Under the pieces are notes generated by a model, which saw only the letters and a program-made list of their open reading frames with translations, was not told the DNA's origin and searched no databases. Below, one piece after another: positions 43,882 through 53,300 of a stretch of 64,000 nt of DNA (position 1 is the stretch's first letter; every line of letters begins with the position of its first letter). Source of the stretch: a virus. The stretch lies in the IMG/VR virus record IMGVR_UViG_3300032309_002930, positions 22,886-86,885 of that record; one strand, 5' to 3'. The translations under genes and the position numbers were made by a program.

Positions 43882-44161
43882 TTTTGAAATAAATTTTATA
43901 TAAAAAACAAGCAAAAAGATGAGTTGCTAATCCACAGAATGGAAAAGAGAAAATTCCAAAAGTATAATAAAGTGGATTATAAAATAAAGTAGTAAAAATC
44001 CCCATCCAAAAACTAGAACATTCTGGACATAGTAGTGGTCTTCTAATATATGGAATCTTAGCGATAAGATTTCTTATTGGCGCAAATATATCAGAAAAAC
44101 TCCAAACAAAACTAACACCCAAACTTAGTATGATATAAGTAAGAAGTTCAAAAAATATCAT
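43871..44161 (-). CDS. Small membrane protein with CPEC motif
   Basis: 96 residues with two or three hydrophobic segments (FELLTYIILSLGVSFVWSF; FWMGIFTTLFYNPLYYTFGI; FPFCGLATHLFACFLYKIY). A LLCPECSSFWMG motif, CxxC beside an aromatic-rich membrane segment, resembles small inner-membrane proteins found in many phages (DUF1360-like). Overlaps the upstream gene by 4 nt. Function unknown. Confidence 0.6.
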   Translation of the reverse strand: MIFFELLTYIILSLGVSFVWSFSDIFAPIRNLIAKIPYIRRPLLCPECSSFWMGIFTTLFYNPLYYTFGIFSFPFCGLATHLFACFLYKIYFKIKN

Positions 44162-44571
44162 AAAAAGAATACATTAACATATTCATCATCAATTTTTGAA
44201 GTTGAAAATGCTCTATAATTAGCTCTTTCTTGAATAAGACGATTTTGAAAAGCTTGCCATTCTGAAATTTTAACTTTTTCTACAACTCCAGCATATGGTT
44301 TTACAATATATCTTTTAGTTATTTCATCTAAAGAAATTGATGTATTATTTTTTTGAATAAAATTATTTAAGAAATCCAAGCATTTTGGTTTATTATTATT
44401 AACATATGCCTCTACTTTTCCTCTGCAAGAGCAGTTTGGATTTGTACGGAAACTTTGTATATCAGCATAAATTTCTGGAGCAAAAGCTTGAAATTCAGTT
44501 TTAAATTGTTCATTCGGAATAAGTTCTAAAAATACTTTAGAAATAAAAGGATAATTTGGTTCAATGTTCAT
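44158..44571 (-). CDS. Unknown phage protein with NPNCSCRGK motif
   Basis: 137 residues. The N-terminal part is helical; QSFRTNPNCSCRGKVEAYVN at ~37-57 contains two Cys in the form NCSC, a short motif that recurs in phage virion-associated proteins as far as I recall. Coupled to the membrane protein gene by a 4-nt overlap. No GTGTAA box is found right upstream; the promoter for these two genes is unclear. Function unknown. Confidence 0.55.
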   Translation of the reverse strand: MNIEPNYPFISKVFLELIPNEQFKTEFQAFAPEIYADIQSFRTNPNCSCRGKVEAYVNNNKPKCLDFLNNFIQKNNTSISLDEITKRYIVKPYAGVVEKVKISEWQAFQNRLIQERANYRAFSTSKIDDEYVNVFFL

Positions 44572-44612
44572 ATATATATTATATAATAGAACATTAAAAT
44601 TTCTAAAATTTA

Positions 44613-44620
44613 TAGTGTAA
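44613..44620 (+). promoter_or_regulatory. TAGTGTAA box before tail-like gene 44630
   Basis: TAGTGTAA, then 9 nt (ACTATTTAT) to ATG 44630. Upstream lies AT-rich sequence with no -35-like TTGACA. Confidence 0.6.
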
Positions 44621-44629
44621 ACTATTTAT

Positions 44630-45448
44630 ATGGATAGCATTTCCTTTAAACATGTACCAGTAAGAGTAGGCACAACTCTTAATAATTTAAAGTATCTTGT
44701 AGCTACAAGTGTTGATGTTAATACAACTAATTCAATAAATCAAGTTAAATCTTTAGGTTACTATAATTCGTATCCGTTACAGTTTGCTAGTAATTTTGTA
44801 ACTAATAATATATCAATACAATACGCGATTCAAAGCGGCGATCCAATAAAACCAATAATAGATGATATTAAAACTACCCAAAATAACGATGCTTCTGGGT
44901 TTTATTTGGACGTAGGTGGGCTTACTTTTTCAGGTATATATTTAGAAAATTTTTCTTTTAGCATCAATCCTAATACCCCTGTTTCTGCACAAGCTACTTT
45001 CGTTAGTTATTCTCCAGTAACTGGTCAATTTGGAAGAGATTCTGATCGTTCTGATGATAGAGTTAATGGAGTTATTAGCGCTAATTTTTTATATGGACAT
45101 AAGACAAACGTATCAATATCTACCGCATCAGAAGATCTTTCTAATTATTTTGGACTAAGTTACAACTTTAAAGCGGATTATTTACCAGTTAATACTATTG
45201 GTTCGAATTATCCAAAAGTTATAAAATTAAATGGCGCTCAAGAAGATTTAGAAGTGACAGAAAATCTTTATAGAAGAGTGTATTATACTGGAGAAGCTAG
45301 ATCAATCACAGTGAACATTTCTGGATTATGTTATAATACTCCTCAATATTCCTTATCTATAAATAATGCTCAATCTATATCTTCAAATATGAATTCTCAA
45401 AATAACGGAGTCGTAATAGCTTTAAGAAAGTTTACGAAATACTATTAA
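44630..45448 (+). CDS. Tail-associated virion protein, tube-like family, copy 2
   Basis: 272 residues. HVPVRVGTTLNNLKYLVATS opens it, INQVKSLGYYNSY matches IDEVKSLGMQ of copy 1, and FSGIYLENFSFSINPNTPVS followed by AQATFVSYSP matches the equivalent strands of copies 1 and 3. Beta-sandwich composition fits tail tube-like proteins. It shares its final base with the start of the next gene, so the two are coupled. Likely part of the tail tip or baseplate. Confidence 0.6.
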   Translation: MDSISFKHVPVRVGTTLNNLKYLVATSVDVNTTNSINQVKSLGYYNSYPLQFASNFVTNNISIQYAIQSGDPIKPIIDDIKTTQNNDASGFYLDVGGLTFSGIYLENFSFSINPNTPVSAQATFVSYSPVTGQFGRDSDRSDDRVNGVISANFLYGHKTNVSISTASEDLSNYFGLSYNFKADYLPVNTIGSNYPKVIKLNGAQEDLEVTENLYRRVYYTGEARSITVNISGLCYNTPQYSLSINNAQSISSNMNSQNNGVVIALRKFTKYY

Positions 45449-46296
45449 TGTTTTATTCTTATAAAAATTTTCCAATTACAATACAAAGTTATAATGCAGC
45501 TGGAGCAAAAAATTCTTCTTTTGCAGATTACAGTTTTGTAGCTCAAAACATTGGATTAAATATACAGCCAAATGCAGATTTTACTTTTCCTATTGATCGC
45601 AAAAAACCTTACAGAGGATTTAATAAAGAAGGATTAACTTCAACAATTCAAATAGACTTTATAAGCCAAGTGCCATATGATAAAATATTTTTTAATAATA
45701 TATTTTTGGAAAGTGGAATTAAGCATAATTTTAAAATAAATTGTGGAGATAGTGTTTTTGTTAGTGGTTATTTAAAATCTTTTACCTCTTCTGTAAATCC
45801 TAATAATTTAGTACAAAATCAAGCTCAATTTATCTTTTTTTCTACTGGAAGTGGAACAAATGGATTTACTGGTTCAAATGGAACAACAACTTATCCAGTA
45901 AACGCAGATTCAAGTAGTTTTTATGCACATGGAGCTAATACTCTGATAGCTTTTAATGATACTTATAATGAATATAGTAAACATGAAGTTCAAAAAGTAG
46001 ATTTCACCTATAATGCAAATATTCAACCAATATATGATATTAATACAATTTATCCATCTAGAGTTGCCTTTAATAGAGAAGAAATAGAGTTAAATGTTGA
46101 ACTAGACAGCTATGGCATTGGTATAAGGAATATAAATAATATAATAGATGGCACAAAAATCGTTTATACTGGTTATCAAGGGTCTAATAATGGTATACAG
46201 CTGTATTTAAGATCTGGATATTTAATTAGTAAAAATTTTAATGCCAAGGTTAATGATGTTATAAATTCTAGAATTTCATTAAAATATTTCGTATAA
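45448..46296 (+). CDS. Tail-associated virion protein, tube-like family, copy 3
   Basis: 282 residues. FVSGYLKSFTSSVNPNNLVQ then NQAQFIFFST parallels the strand IYLENFSFSINPNTPVS-AQATF of copy 2; the EVKSLG element is absent, so this is the most divergent copy. A Gly/Thr/Asn-rich loop (STGSGTNGFTGSNGTTTYP) is exposed in the middle. Same operon as copy 2. Confidence 0.58.
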   Translation: MFYSYKNFPITIQSYNAAGAKNSSFADYSFVAQNIGLNIQPNADFTFPIDRKKPYRGFNKEGLTSTIQIDFISQVPYDKIFFNNIFLESGIKHNFKINCGDSVFVSGYLKSFTSSVNPNNLVQNQAQFIFFSTGSGTNGFTGSNGTTTYPVNADSSSFYAHGANTLIAFNDTYNEYSKHEVQKVDFTYNANIQPIYDINTIYPSRVAFNREEIELNVELDSYGIGIRNINNIIDGTKIVYTGYQGSNNGIQLYLRSGYLISKNFNAKVNDVINSRISLKYFV

Positions 46297-46303
46297 TATT
46301 CAA

Positions 46304-47137
46304 ATGGAAAGATATACAGCTTCGATAGTTAAAGATGGTGTTATCATTCATGCAAATCCATCTCTTTTACCATTAAGAAAAAATACATTTTTAGTTTTTG
46401 AAAAAGACTTATTAACATTAAGAATTGATGATTTTCAAAATTATCAAGTAAATAAAAATTTCAAAACTATAGAATCAGATACCAAAATACATATTTTTGA
46501 AAATACAAAAGATTTTTCTATTGGTGATTATATTGATATTTATTATGAAGATTATGAATTTTTTGGTTATAGGAATATTTTAGAAAAAAATGGAGAAATA
46601 TATAAGAATCAAATTTTTTATCCAGAAAATGGATTGGAATCCAAAGGAAATAAAACAAGGCTATATGTTTCTAGTATTGATCAAAACGAAGTAGAATTAG
46701 AAGTAGAAGAAAAAGGAACTTATATTACTCCACCAGATCAAGACTCTCGCTTTATAAGTGAGAACGGAGCAATGATTCATTTGGATCATTTTTATAGAAA
46801 AACAACTATTAAAAATTATCAAAATAATATGATTAAAGATATAACATATGGAGATGGATTCTTAGTGCTACATCTATTAAACGCTTTGCCAACTAATGTA
46901 AAAGAAGGCTCTATAAACTTAACTAAAATTTTAATTAAAACTTATTCTGATATATCCAATATAGAAAAGCAGAATGAATTTTTTTATATTGTAAACAATA
47001 GACTTCCATATTTAAATCTTCCATTCCCAGAAATAGAAGATGAAGTTGCTCATAAAATGCTTCAAGATATTTTCTTTAAAATAGACAATAAACTCACTTT
47101 GTTAGAACAAGAAATTAAAAAATTATCTAATAAATAG
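46304..47137 (+). CDS. Unknown virion-associated protein with C-terminal coil
   Basis: 277 residues. Beta-rich N-terminal two thirds (TASIVKDGVIIHANPSLL; IGDYIDIYYEDYEFFGY; NEVELEVEEKGTYIT) and a helical C-terminus (LQDIFFKIDNKLTLLEQEIK) that probably forms a coiled coil. Follows the tail-like copies 2 and 3 with a 7-nt gap, so it is likely part of the same structure. Not recognised. Confidence 0.6.
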   Translation: MERYTASIVKDGVIIHANPSLLPLRKNTFLVFEKDLLTLRIDDFQNYQVNKNFKTIESDTKIHIFENTKDFSIGDYIDIYYEDYEFFGYRNILEKNGEIYKNQIFYPENGLESKGNKTRLYVSSIDQNEVELEVEEKGTYITPPDQDSRFISENGAMIHLDHFYRKTTIKNYQNNMIKDITYGDGFLVLHLLNALPTNVKEGSINLTKILIKTYSDISNIEKQNEFFYIVNNRLPYLNLPFPEIEDEVAHKMLQDIFFKIDNKLTLLEQEIKKLSNK

Positions 47138-47152
47138 TAAATTAAATTAAAA

Positions 47153-47869
47153 TTATTTTTTTGAATGCAAGACGATATCTTTCTTTTTATCTAACTCTAT
47201 AGAGAATTCGGGACTTCCAGGAGTATTTAATAAAATTGCATTAACATTTAATTTATTATAATCCACGTAACTTGAAAAATAAAATTGTTCTGCAAAAATA
47301 GATTGATCAAAAGTATTAAAATAATCTATATTGCAAAAAAATCTTTTATTTTCTTCTGCTAGAATAAAATTAAGAGATCTTTGAGAGTAGTCATATATAG
47401 ATTTTGAATTTCCGCTAAAGATTGCCATATTGTAAAAAATTTTTGGAGTTATTGACATTTCATTAGGTATATAATCTAAAAATTCTTTTTTATTATATTC
47501 TTTATAATAAGTGCTATTATCTTTATAAAAAACTGTAAAATCAAAATTATTATTAATTTCTAATGGTTTGAATATGGTAATATCTAAGTCTAAATGAATA
47601 AAATTATCAAACATTTGAGAGGCTAAAAAATAGGTCATTATTTTACCTAAAGACCAAGTAAATTTATACTCTTTATTTAATTTTTCTAAATCAAAATGTA
47701 CAGAGTCCCATGGTTCATCTTTTAGTATATCATAAGATTTATTGCAACAAAATAAATGTACTTTATAACCAAGTTTTTTTGAGTGATATATGGATCTTTT
47801 AAAATTTGTATTTTCTAATCTAATATTATTATTAAATGGGCTCCAACTTGAATATATTATATTCATATA
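47153..47869 (-). CDS. GT-A-type glycosyltransferase next to lectin-like virion protein
   Basis: 238 residues from ATG 47869, one base after the stop of the lectin-like gene; an upstream start would overlap that gene. IYSSWSPFNNNIR, LGYKVHLFCCNKSYDIL, WSLGKIMTYF and the metal site HLDLDITIFKPL (DxD) at ~95-105 are the hallmarks of a DUF6734-like transferase with GT-A fold. It is the only transferase in the structural module. Its tight coupling to the poly-Thr lectin protein suggests that protein as its substrate (inference). Confidence 0.72.
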   Translation of the reverse strand, partial: YMNIIYSSWSPFNNNIRLENTNFKRSIYHSKKLGYKVHLFCCNKSYDILKDEPWDSVHFDLEKLNKEYKFTWSLGKIMTYFLASQMFDNFIHLDLDITIFKPLEINNNFDFTVFYKDNSTYYKEYNKKEFLDYIPNEMSITPKIFYNMAIFSGNSKSIYDYSQRSLNFILAEENKRFFCNIDYFNTFDQSIFAEQFYFSSYVDYNKLNVNAILLNTPGSPEFSIELDKKKDIVLHSKK

Positions 47870-47870
47870 A

Positions 47871-50330
47871 CTAACAAGTCGATCCTGGTGATAAACAATA
47901 ATAACAAGTACATTCATCAACAGGAACTGAACAGGTTACTCCATTTCCACAATCTGGCGAAAATACAAATCCAGTGCCTATACAAACAAATTCGCAATCT
48001 GGGGTAGTAGTAGTGGTAGTTGTCGTAGTAGTCGTGGTGGTGGTGGTGGTGATACCTGGATCAGGTGTTGTAGTAGGTTCTGGAGTTGTAGTAGTAGTGG
48101 TAGTTGTTGTAGTAACACTAATACAGCCCCAACAAGTTCCGCAGATCGTGGAAATTTCATAAGGAGTTTGACAATTAACCACATCCCAACGTGCCTCTTC
48201 AGCACTACTATAAAGATTTAGATTAATACAACAATCATCTGCTATGTATACTCTGATTGTTCGATTTTCGTCATAATCAATCCAAACATGTTTTATTCTT
48301 CCATCAGAAAGATCTGTTGGGCAAATTGATACTTGTTCTGAAGCTATATTGCCATCTAAATTTAATTCAACATGATTATTATTTATATCATTAATGTCAG
48401 GATTATAAAAAGTATCAAAACCTACTCCAATGCTTTGTGGGATTCCATAATATCCCATTCCACCTCCTACTCCACCAGCGGTATCTGATGCACTTTGAAT
48501 AATGAATGTAATTCCATCTGCTCTGCCTAGTCCAGGATCTGGTCCAGTAGTCATTCTCATAGCAAAATGAACACTAAATGGGAAAACTTTAGCTTTGCAA
48601 TCTCTAAATAATATTGGATTTTTATAATAAAAATTACCAGCCTGTCCAAATTCATCATCTGTTAAAACTACATTATTATTTGTATCTATATATGCATCAC
48701 CTATAATATTAAAATATTCATTTAAAAATTCTTGATTATAAGTTATATATGCATGAGGATTTTTAAAAGTAAAAGCTAGTATTTCATGTTTCTCTCTACC
48801 ACCTCCAGTGCTTCCGCCAAATCCAATATAAGCATAATCGCATCCTAGTTCAGGACAACATTCAAGATCATCTTCTAGAATTTTAGTATTATTAGCTAAA
48901 CTTTGACTTAAATTTAATAATCTAGCCTTCAAATCTCTTTGCATTTGTAAATATGCTGGATCGTATTCACCCGATTTATAATGAACATTTGTTATTGAAG
49001 CGCTAGTATATCCATGAGATGGAGTATGGTTATAAAGATCTAAGCTTTGATCGCCTGTATAAAAAGTACCTGCTAAACTACTTATAGAATATAAGCAATT
49101 ATGCATTTTCCTAGATAATTCATCTAAAGCTTGTATATAACTTTCTGCAAACGAAAATTCATTTACTGAATTTATTATTTGAGAGCTTTGAGAAGAACTC
49201 AAAGAAGCAACTGGACAAGGCAAACTAAAATTTATTGTATAAAAACATCCAGTACATTCATTATCATATATATAATTTATAGCGTTTTCTTTATCATACC
49301 CTTGTTCAGAGTTAACTAAATTTTGAGCATTATTTAATGATACATAATTATTCTCTGATGGTAAAATTAAACCAGTAAAATAACAGTTATTATCATATTT
49401 ATTATTTGTACTCAAACTACCTCGGCCACTTAAAAAATCTAAAGGCAAAACTCCAGGATTAGATATAGTTAAATTTAATCCATTAGTTAAATTTACAGTT
49501 CCACCTATCATAAAATTGTATTGAGTATTTTCTGCTATTTTTCTTTGAACTATTCCAGGATAAATTGAATCTGTTCCTATTAAAGCAGTATTATTAGTAA
49601 TTAAAGTTGAACTTCCAGAATAATTTACTATTAAAGAAATTCCATTGGATAAATATGGATCAAACGTATTAGTAAGTGTAGTTAATTTTCCACTTAAATA
49701 TATTCCAGTAGTCAAATCCGTAGGTGGTATATACAAATTAAAAAATCCACTTCCAGTATCTAGTATCATAGATAGTTTCTTTTTTAATGTTAAAGATGGT
49801 ATTGGATTATATACATTATTAGATCTAATACCATTTAATGTAAATAAATTATAATAATCCCAATTTATTGCATCTGAAGGATAGTAAACATCAGAATTAG
49901 ATTTATAAATATTATTCATAGAATTAGGATCTTCTCGATTATAAATAATCCATTTATTACCAGACCAAAAGATTTCTTGATTATAGTTATTTTTACTATA
50001 TCTTGGCTTATCATTATAACTCATATATTCTTTATAAGTACCATTAACAGAAGATAATCCAGCGTTTTCTACTAATATTCTGTCAGATGCAAAATCTGAA
50101 ATATTGAAATTTGTATATCCTACTGCTGAAAAAGTACCACATATTATATCATATTCAGCAGACCTTTTTGAATATTTTCCAAATGAATTATAAACTTCCT
50201 TTAATCCTGATGATAAAGCTAATCCGCTTTTTAAATAACCTGTAAGAGTATTAAAATTTTGAAATACATTATCTGTACAAAAAACTTCATAAGATCCATA
50301 GGCCAACGCAGAGGGTTCATTTAATTTCAT
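47871..50330 (-). CDS. Lectin-like virion protein with poly-threonine linkers
   Basis: 819 residues, directly after the tape measure gene. The N-terminal ~370 residues are beta-rich and Asn/Ser-rich. Residues ~510-740 form a legume/L-type lectin-like domain: ADGITFIIQSASDTAGGVGG, GMGYYGIPQSIGVGFDTFYN, NNHVELNLDGN, the order of bacterial lectin domains. Then come C-rich segments (CGTCWGC), a tract of about 10 Thr, PEPTTTPDPG, a tract of about 16 Thr, and a Cys-rich end with eight cysteines (CIGTG...CSVPVDECTCYYC). Likely a tail fiber or adhesin binding host sugars; the Thr tracts are possible O-glycosylation sites. Confidence 0.75.
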   Translation of the reverse strand: MKLNEPSALAYGSYEVFCTDNVFQNFNTLTGYLKSGLALSSGLKEVYNSFGKYSKRSAEYDIICGTFSAVGYTNFNISDFASDRILVENAGLSSVNGTYKEYMSYNDKPRYSKNNYNQEIFWSGNKWIIYNREDPNSMNNIYKSNSDVYYPSDAINWDYYNLFTLNGIRSNNVYNPIPSLTLKKKLSMILDTGSGFFNLYIPPTDLTTGIYLSGKLTTLTNTFDPYLSNGISLIVNYSGSSTLITNNTALIGTDSIYPGIVQRKIAENTQYNFMIGGTVNLTNGLNLTISNPGVLPLDFLSGRGSLSTNNKYDNNCYFTGLILPSENNYVSLNNAQNLVNSEQGYDKENAINYIYDNECTGCFYTINFSLPCPVASLSSSQSSQIINSVNEFSFAESYIQALDELSRKMHNCLYSISSLAGTFYTGDQSLDLYNHTPSHGYTSASITNVHYKSGEYDPAYLQMQRDLKARLLNLSQSLANNTKILEDDLECCPELGCDYAYIGFGGSTGGGREKHEILAFTFKNPHAYITYNQEFLNEYFNIIGDAYIDTNNNVVLTDDEFGQAGNFYYKNPILFRDCKAKVFPFSVHFAMRMTTGPDPGLGRADGITFIIQSASDTAGGVGGGMGYYGIPQSIGVGFDTFYNPDINDINNNHVELNLDGNIASEQVSICPTDLSDGRIKHVWIDYDENRTIRVYIADDCCINLNLYSSAEEARWDVVNCQTPYEISTICGTCWGCISVTTTTTTTTTTPEPTTTPDPGITTTTTTTTTTTTTTTTPDCEFVCIGTGFVFSPDCGNGVTCSVPVDECTCYYCLSPGSTC
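48003..48113 (-). repeat. Threonine-codon repeats (two ACN tracts)
   Basis: On the minus strand two runs of ACN codons encode about 16 and 10 threonines, separated by a Pro/Glu/Asp linker. Synonymous codons (ACT, ACA, ACC, ACG) are mixed, so the amino-acid run rather than a single DNA repeat unit is conserved. Confidence 0.85.
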
Positions 50331-50333
50331 GAA

Positions 50334-53300
50334 TTAGCTTTGACTTGTTTTACTTAATAAGCCTCCTGGACGTTTTTGCTCAATAATAGTTGTTATTACA
50401 TTTGATTTAATTAAATCGGTGAACTCTCTCATATCTTTCCCAACTCCAGGACCATTATTATTTGTTTGATTATCTTCATCAGAAGATTCAGTTGTCTTTC
50501 CATCACTTTCCATATTAATGGATATCGTTATATTATTTGTATCTCCTCCACTAGAGGTATTTTGATTTTCTATAGATGATTGTAAATCTGTTATAGCTTT
50601 TGTTAACGAATCTAAAGTTAGTGATGGTCCATTTCCACCTAATACTTGATTTCCTACTTGTCCTCCTTCAGCGTAACCTTTAACTTGTCCTCTATTTAAT
50701 TTTTCAAAAAAGTTAGAACCATATCTTTTAACAGCATTTTTATTAACCACAAATTCTCCACCCATCAATAAGGCTGGAATATCATCTTGAGCTTCTCCAC
50801 CAGAAGCATATCCTTTAAAACTTGCTCCAAATCCACTCGATGAACTTCTATAAGTATTTTGTAAAAATGGTGAGCTTGTTGAAGAACTATATACTCTACC
50901 ATTTGAACCCACACCATAACTTGCTCCAAATCCACTTGATCCTCCAATACTTCCTCCTACTTTTCCTGCGCCTCCAAGCATATTACCTATACCACCACCG
51001 TATGAACTTATAAGTCCACCAGCTATTCCCATTCCAGCCCCTATGAATGCTCCAATTAAGCCTTGTTGCTTTTGTCTATTATATCTATCTAATTGTTCAT
51101 TATATGCTTCTTGAGCATTAGCAAGAGCCATGCTATTTGAATTTAAACTATCTTGTAAAGAATTAACATAATCATAATAATCTTGTTCTGCTTGCATTCT
51201 TTCTTGATTTTTTATAGATTCTGGATCAACAAGAGCAAAATTAGAAAGTTCAGAACTAGTAATATTTTCTCCCTTTAGTTGCTCTATATAAGCATCTAAA
51301 CTACTGATTCCAGCTTTAATGTCTTTTGTATCTAAACCTCTTTTATTTTCTAATCCAGAAACATTGAATCTATTATCAAAATTCTTACTAAATGTAAATC
51401 CTCCATCTGCCATTCCTCGAGCAGATCCTTCGTTTATTGAATTTAAAAATCCTGATCCATAAGCTTGTTGAAGAGTTCTTACTGCTCTTTTATTCAATAC
51501 AAACTCTCCTTTGGAAAGCATAGCTGGAACATCATCCATATTTCCAGATCCAGCATTAACATATCCTCCATCAGCATAACCTTTTACTAAACCACCTTTT
51601 GAAAAACCAAGTAATGAACCTAAAATTCCTCCACCACCTCCGCCACCACCTAAAGCTCCTTGTAATTGATTAAAGATTGCTCCCATAAATAGTTTAGTTG
51701 ATATTTCTGTAGCTATTTGTTGGATTTGTTGAAGTATTTGAATACTAAAATCTTTAAATGCATCTCCAGCAGTTTGAGTTCCATTAATAAAGCTTAGGAA
51801 AGCGTTAGAGAATGATGATTTTATATTTCTTGCTGTATCTACCGCTGAAGTATTTAAGTCTTGGAAGAACTGAGTTCCATTGTAACTCATTTCATTTACA
51901 AAATTAGTTGCGGCTCCAGTTATTGGATTATATCCAGGTTTACGAGCAGCGTTTTGTTGTCTTTCTAATTCTTTATTTGCATATTCAGTAGAACTTAAAT
52001 AACCATTAGCAAGATCTACTAAATCATTCATTTTATCAATTTCATCTTGTCTAAATTTTAATCTTCTTTCATCTAATTGTGCATCTCTTGTATGTAAATC
52101 AATTAGCTTTTGATTTTTTTCTAATATTGATAAAGTTGAATCATCTAAAATTGCTTGATCTCGTATTAAATTTTTTTGAGCATTTTCTTGATTTATTAAT
52201 TGTTGAGCAGAATTGGTATAATGCTCTAATATCCTCTTTTGAAGTAATTCCTGATTAATGCTTGCTTCTAACATTGATTTAGCAGTAGTTAATGCATCAA
52301 CCTTTCCAGGATTAGTTGGTGTTATATTATTTAATTCACCAAACAATGGAACATTTGCTAATCGCGCAGAACCTGGAACAAAAGGAGAAAGTGGTATATT
52401 CATAAAAGGAGATTGACTAATTATTTCTCCATTTGCATTTGTTGGTTGTCCATTAATAGTTCCAGGATTTTCAGCATTGCTTTTACCTTTTATTACTTCT
52501 GCAAGTTTAGTTATACTAGAATCATCAATTTTTATTCCTTGATCTTTAAGTTGTGTAGCTATATCAGATACAGTTGTATCAATATTAGGAATATTAACTG
52601 TCATCGCCTCATCTTGTTTAGCGTAATTTTTTATTTGCGTTTCAGCTATTTTACTAATTTCTTCTTTTGAAAGATTTTGACCTGTTGCAGCTAAATATTT
52701 TTTAAGATCTGACTCTAATCCAACTTGAGCAGTATTTAGTAATTCTTTAGGAAGATTTGTTGGACCAATCCCAAGTTGTTTTAATTGATCTAATATTCCT
52801 AAAGCTCCTCTGCCTCTAGTCCCTATATCAGAAGCCCCTAAATTCATTCGTGAGTAATTTAATTCTGCTATTCTATTTGGAAATGCATTTTGTTGATAAG
52901 ATTGTATTCCTCCTGCAAATGAAACTGCTTGTTGAACTCGCAATAATTTTTCTCGTGCAGCATATTCTTGATCAGACAATCTTTTACTATTTGCAGTTGT
53001 TGAATCTAAAGCTTGTAATTGATTAGATGCATCATTTGTATTTCTAGATAATTCAATTAATTGATTTCCAACTGACTTAGCTTGATCTACAAGATCTTTA
53101 TTTGCATTATAATTTTCAAAATAACTTTGAGATAATTCTTTAGCTTGTTTAGATAATTCATCAAAACTTGTTATGCCTTTTAATTTATTAACATCTGTTT
53201 CTAATTTATTTATAAAATCAACTATTTCTGGGTTTGGTCCTGGAATTGCTCTAAAATTAGCTATTTCTGTTCCTCCTAAATTATTTAAATTTCCAGTTGC

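Noticed and set aside
47974-48205. Plus-strand poly-valine ORF and a second minus-strand Leu-rich frame over the Thr tracts
   Set aside because: Both are frame shadows of the ACN repeat in the lectin-like gene, with no start signals or domain.
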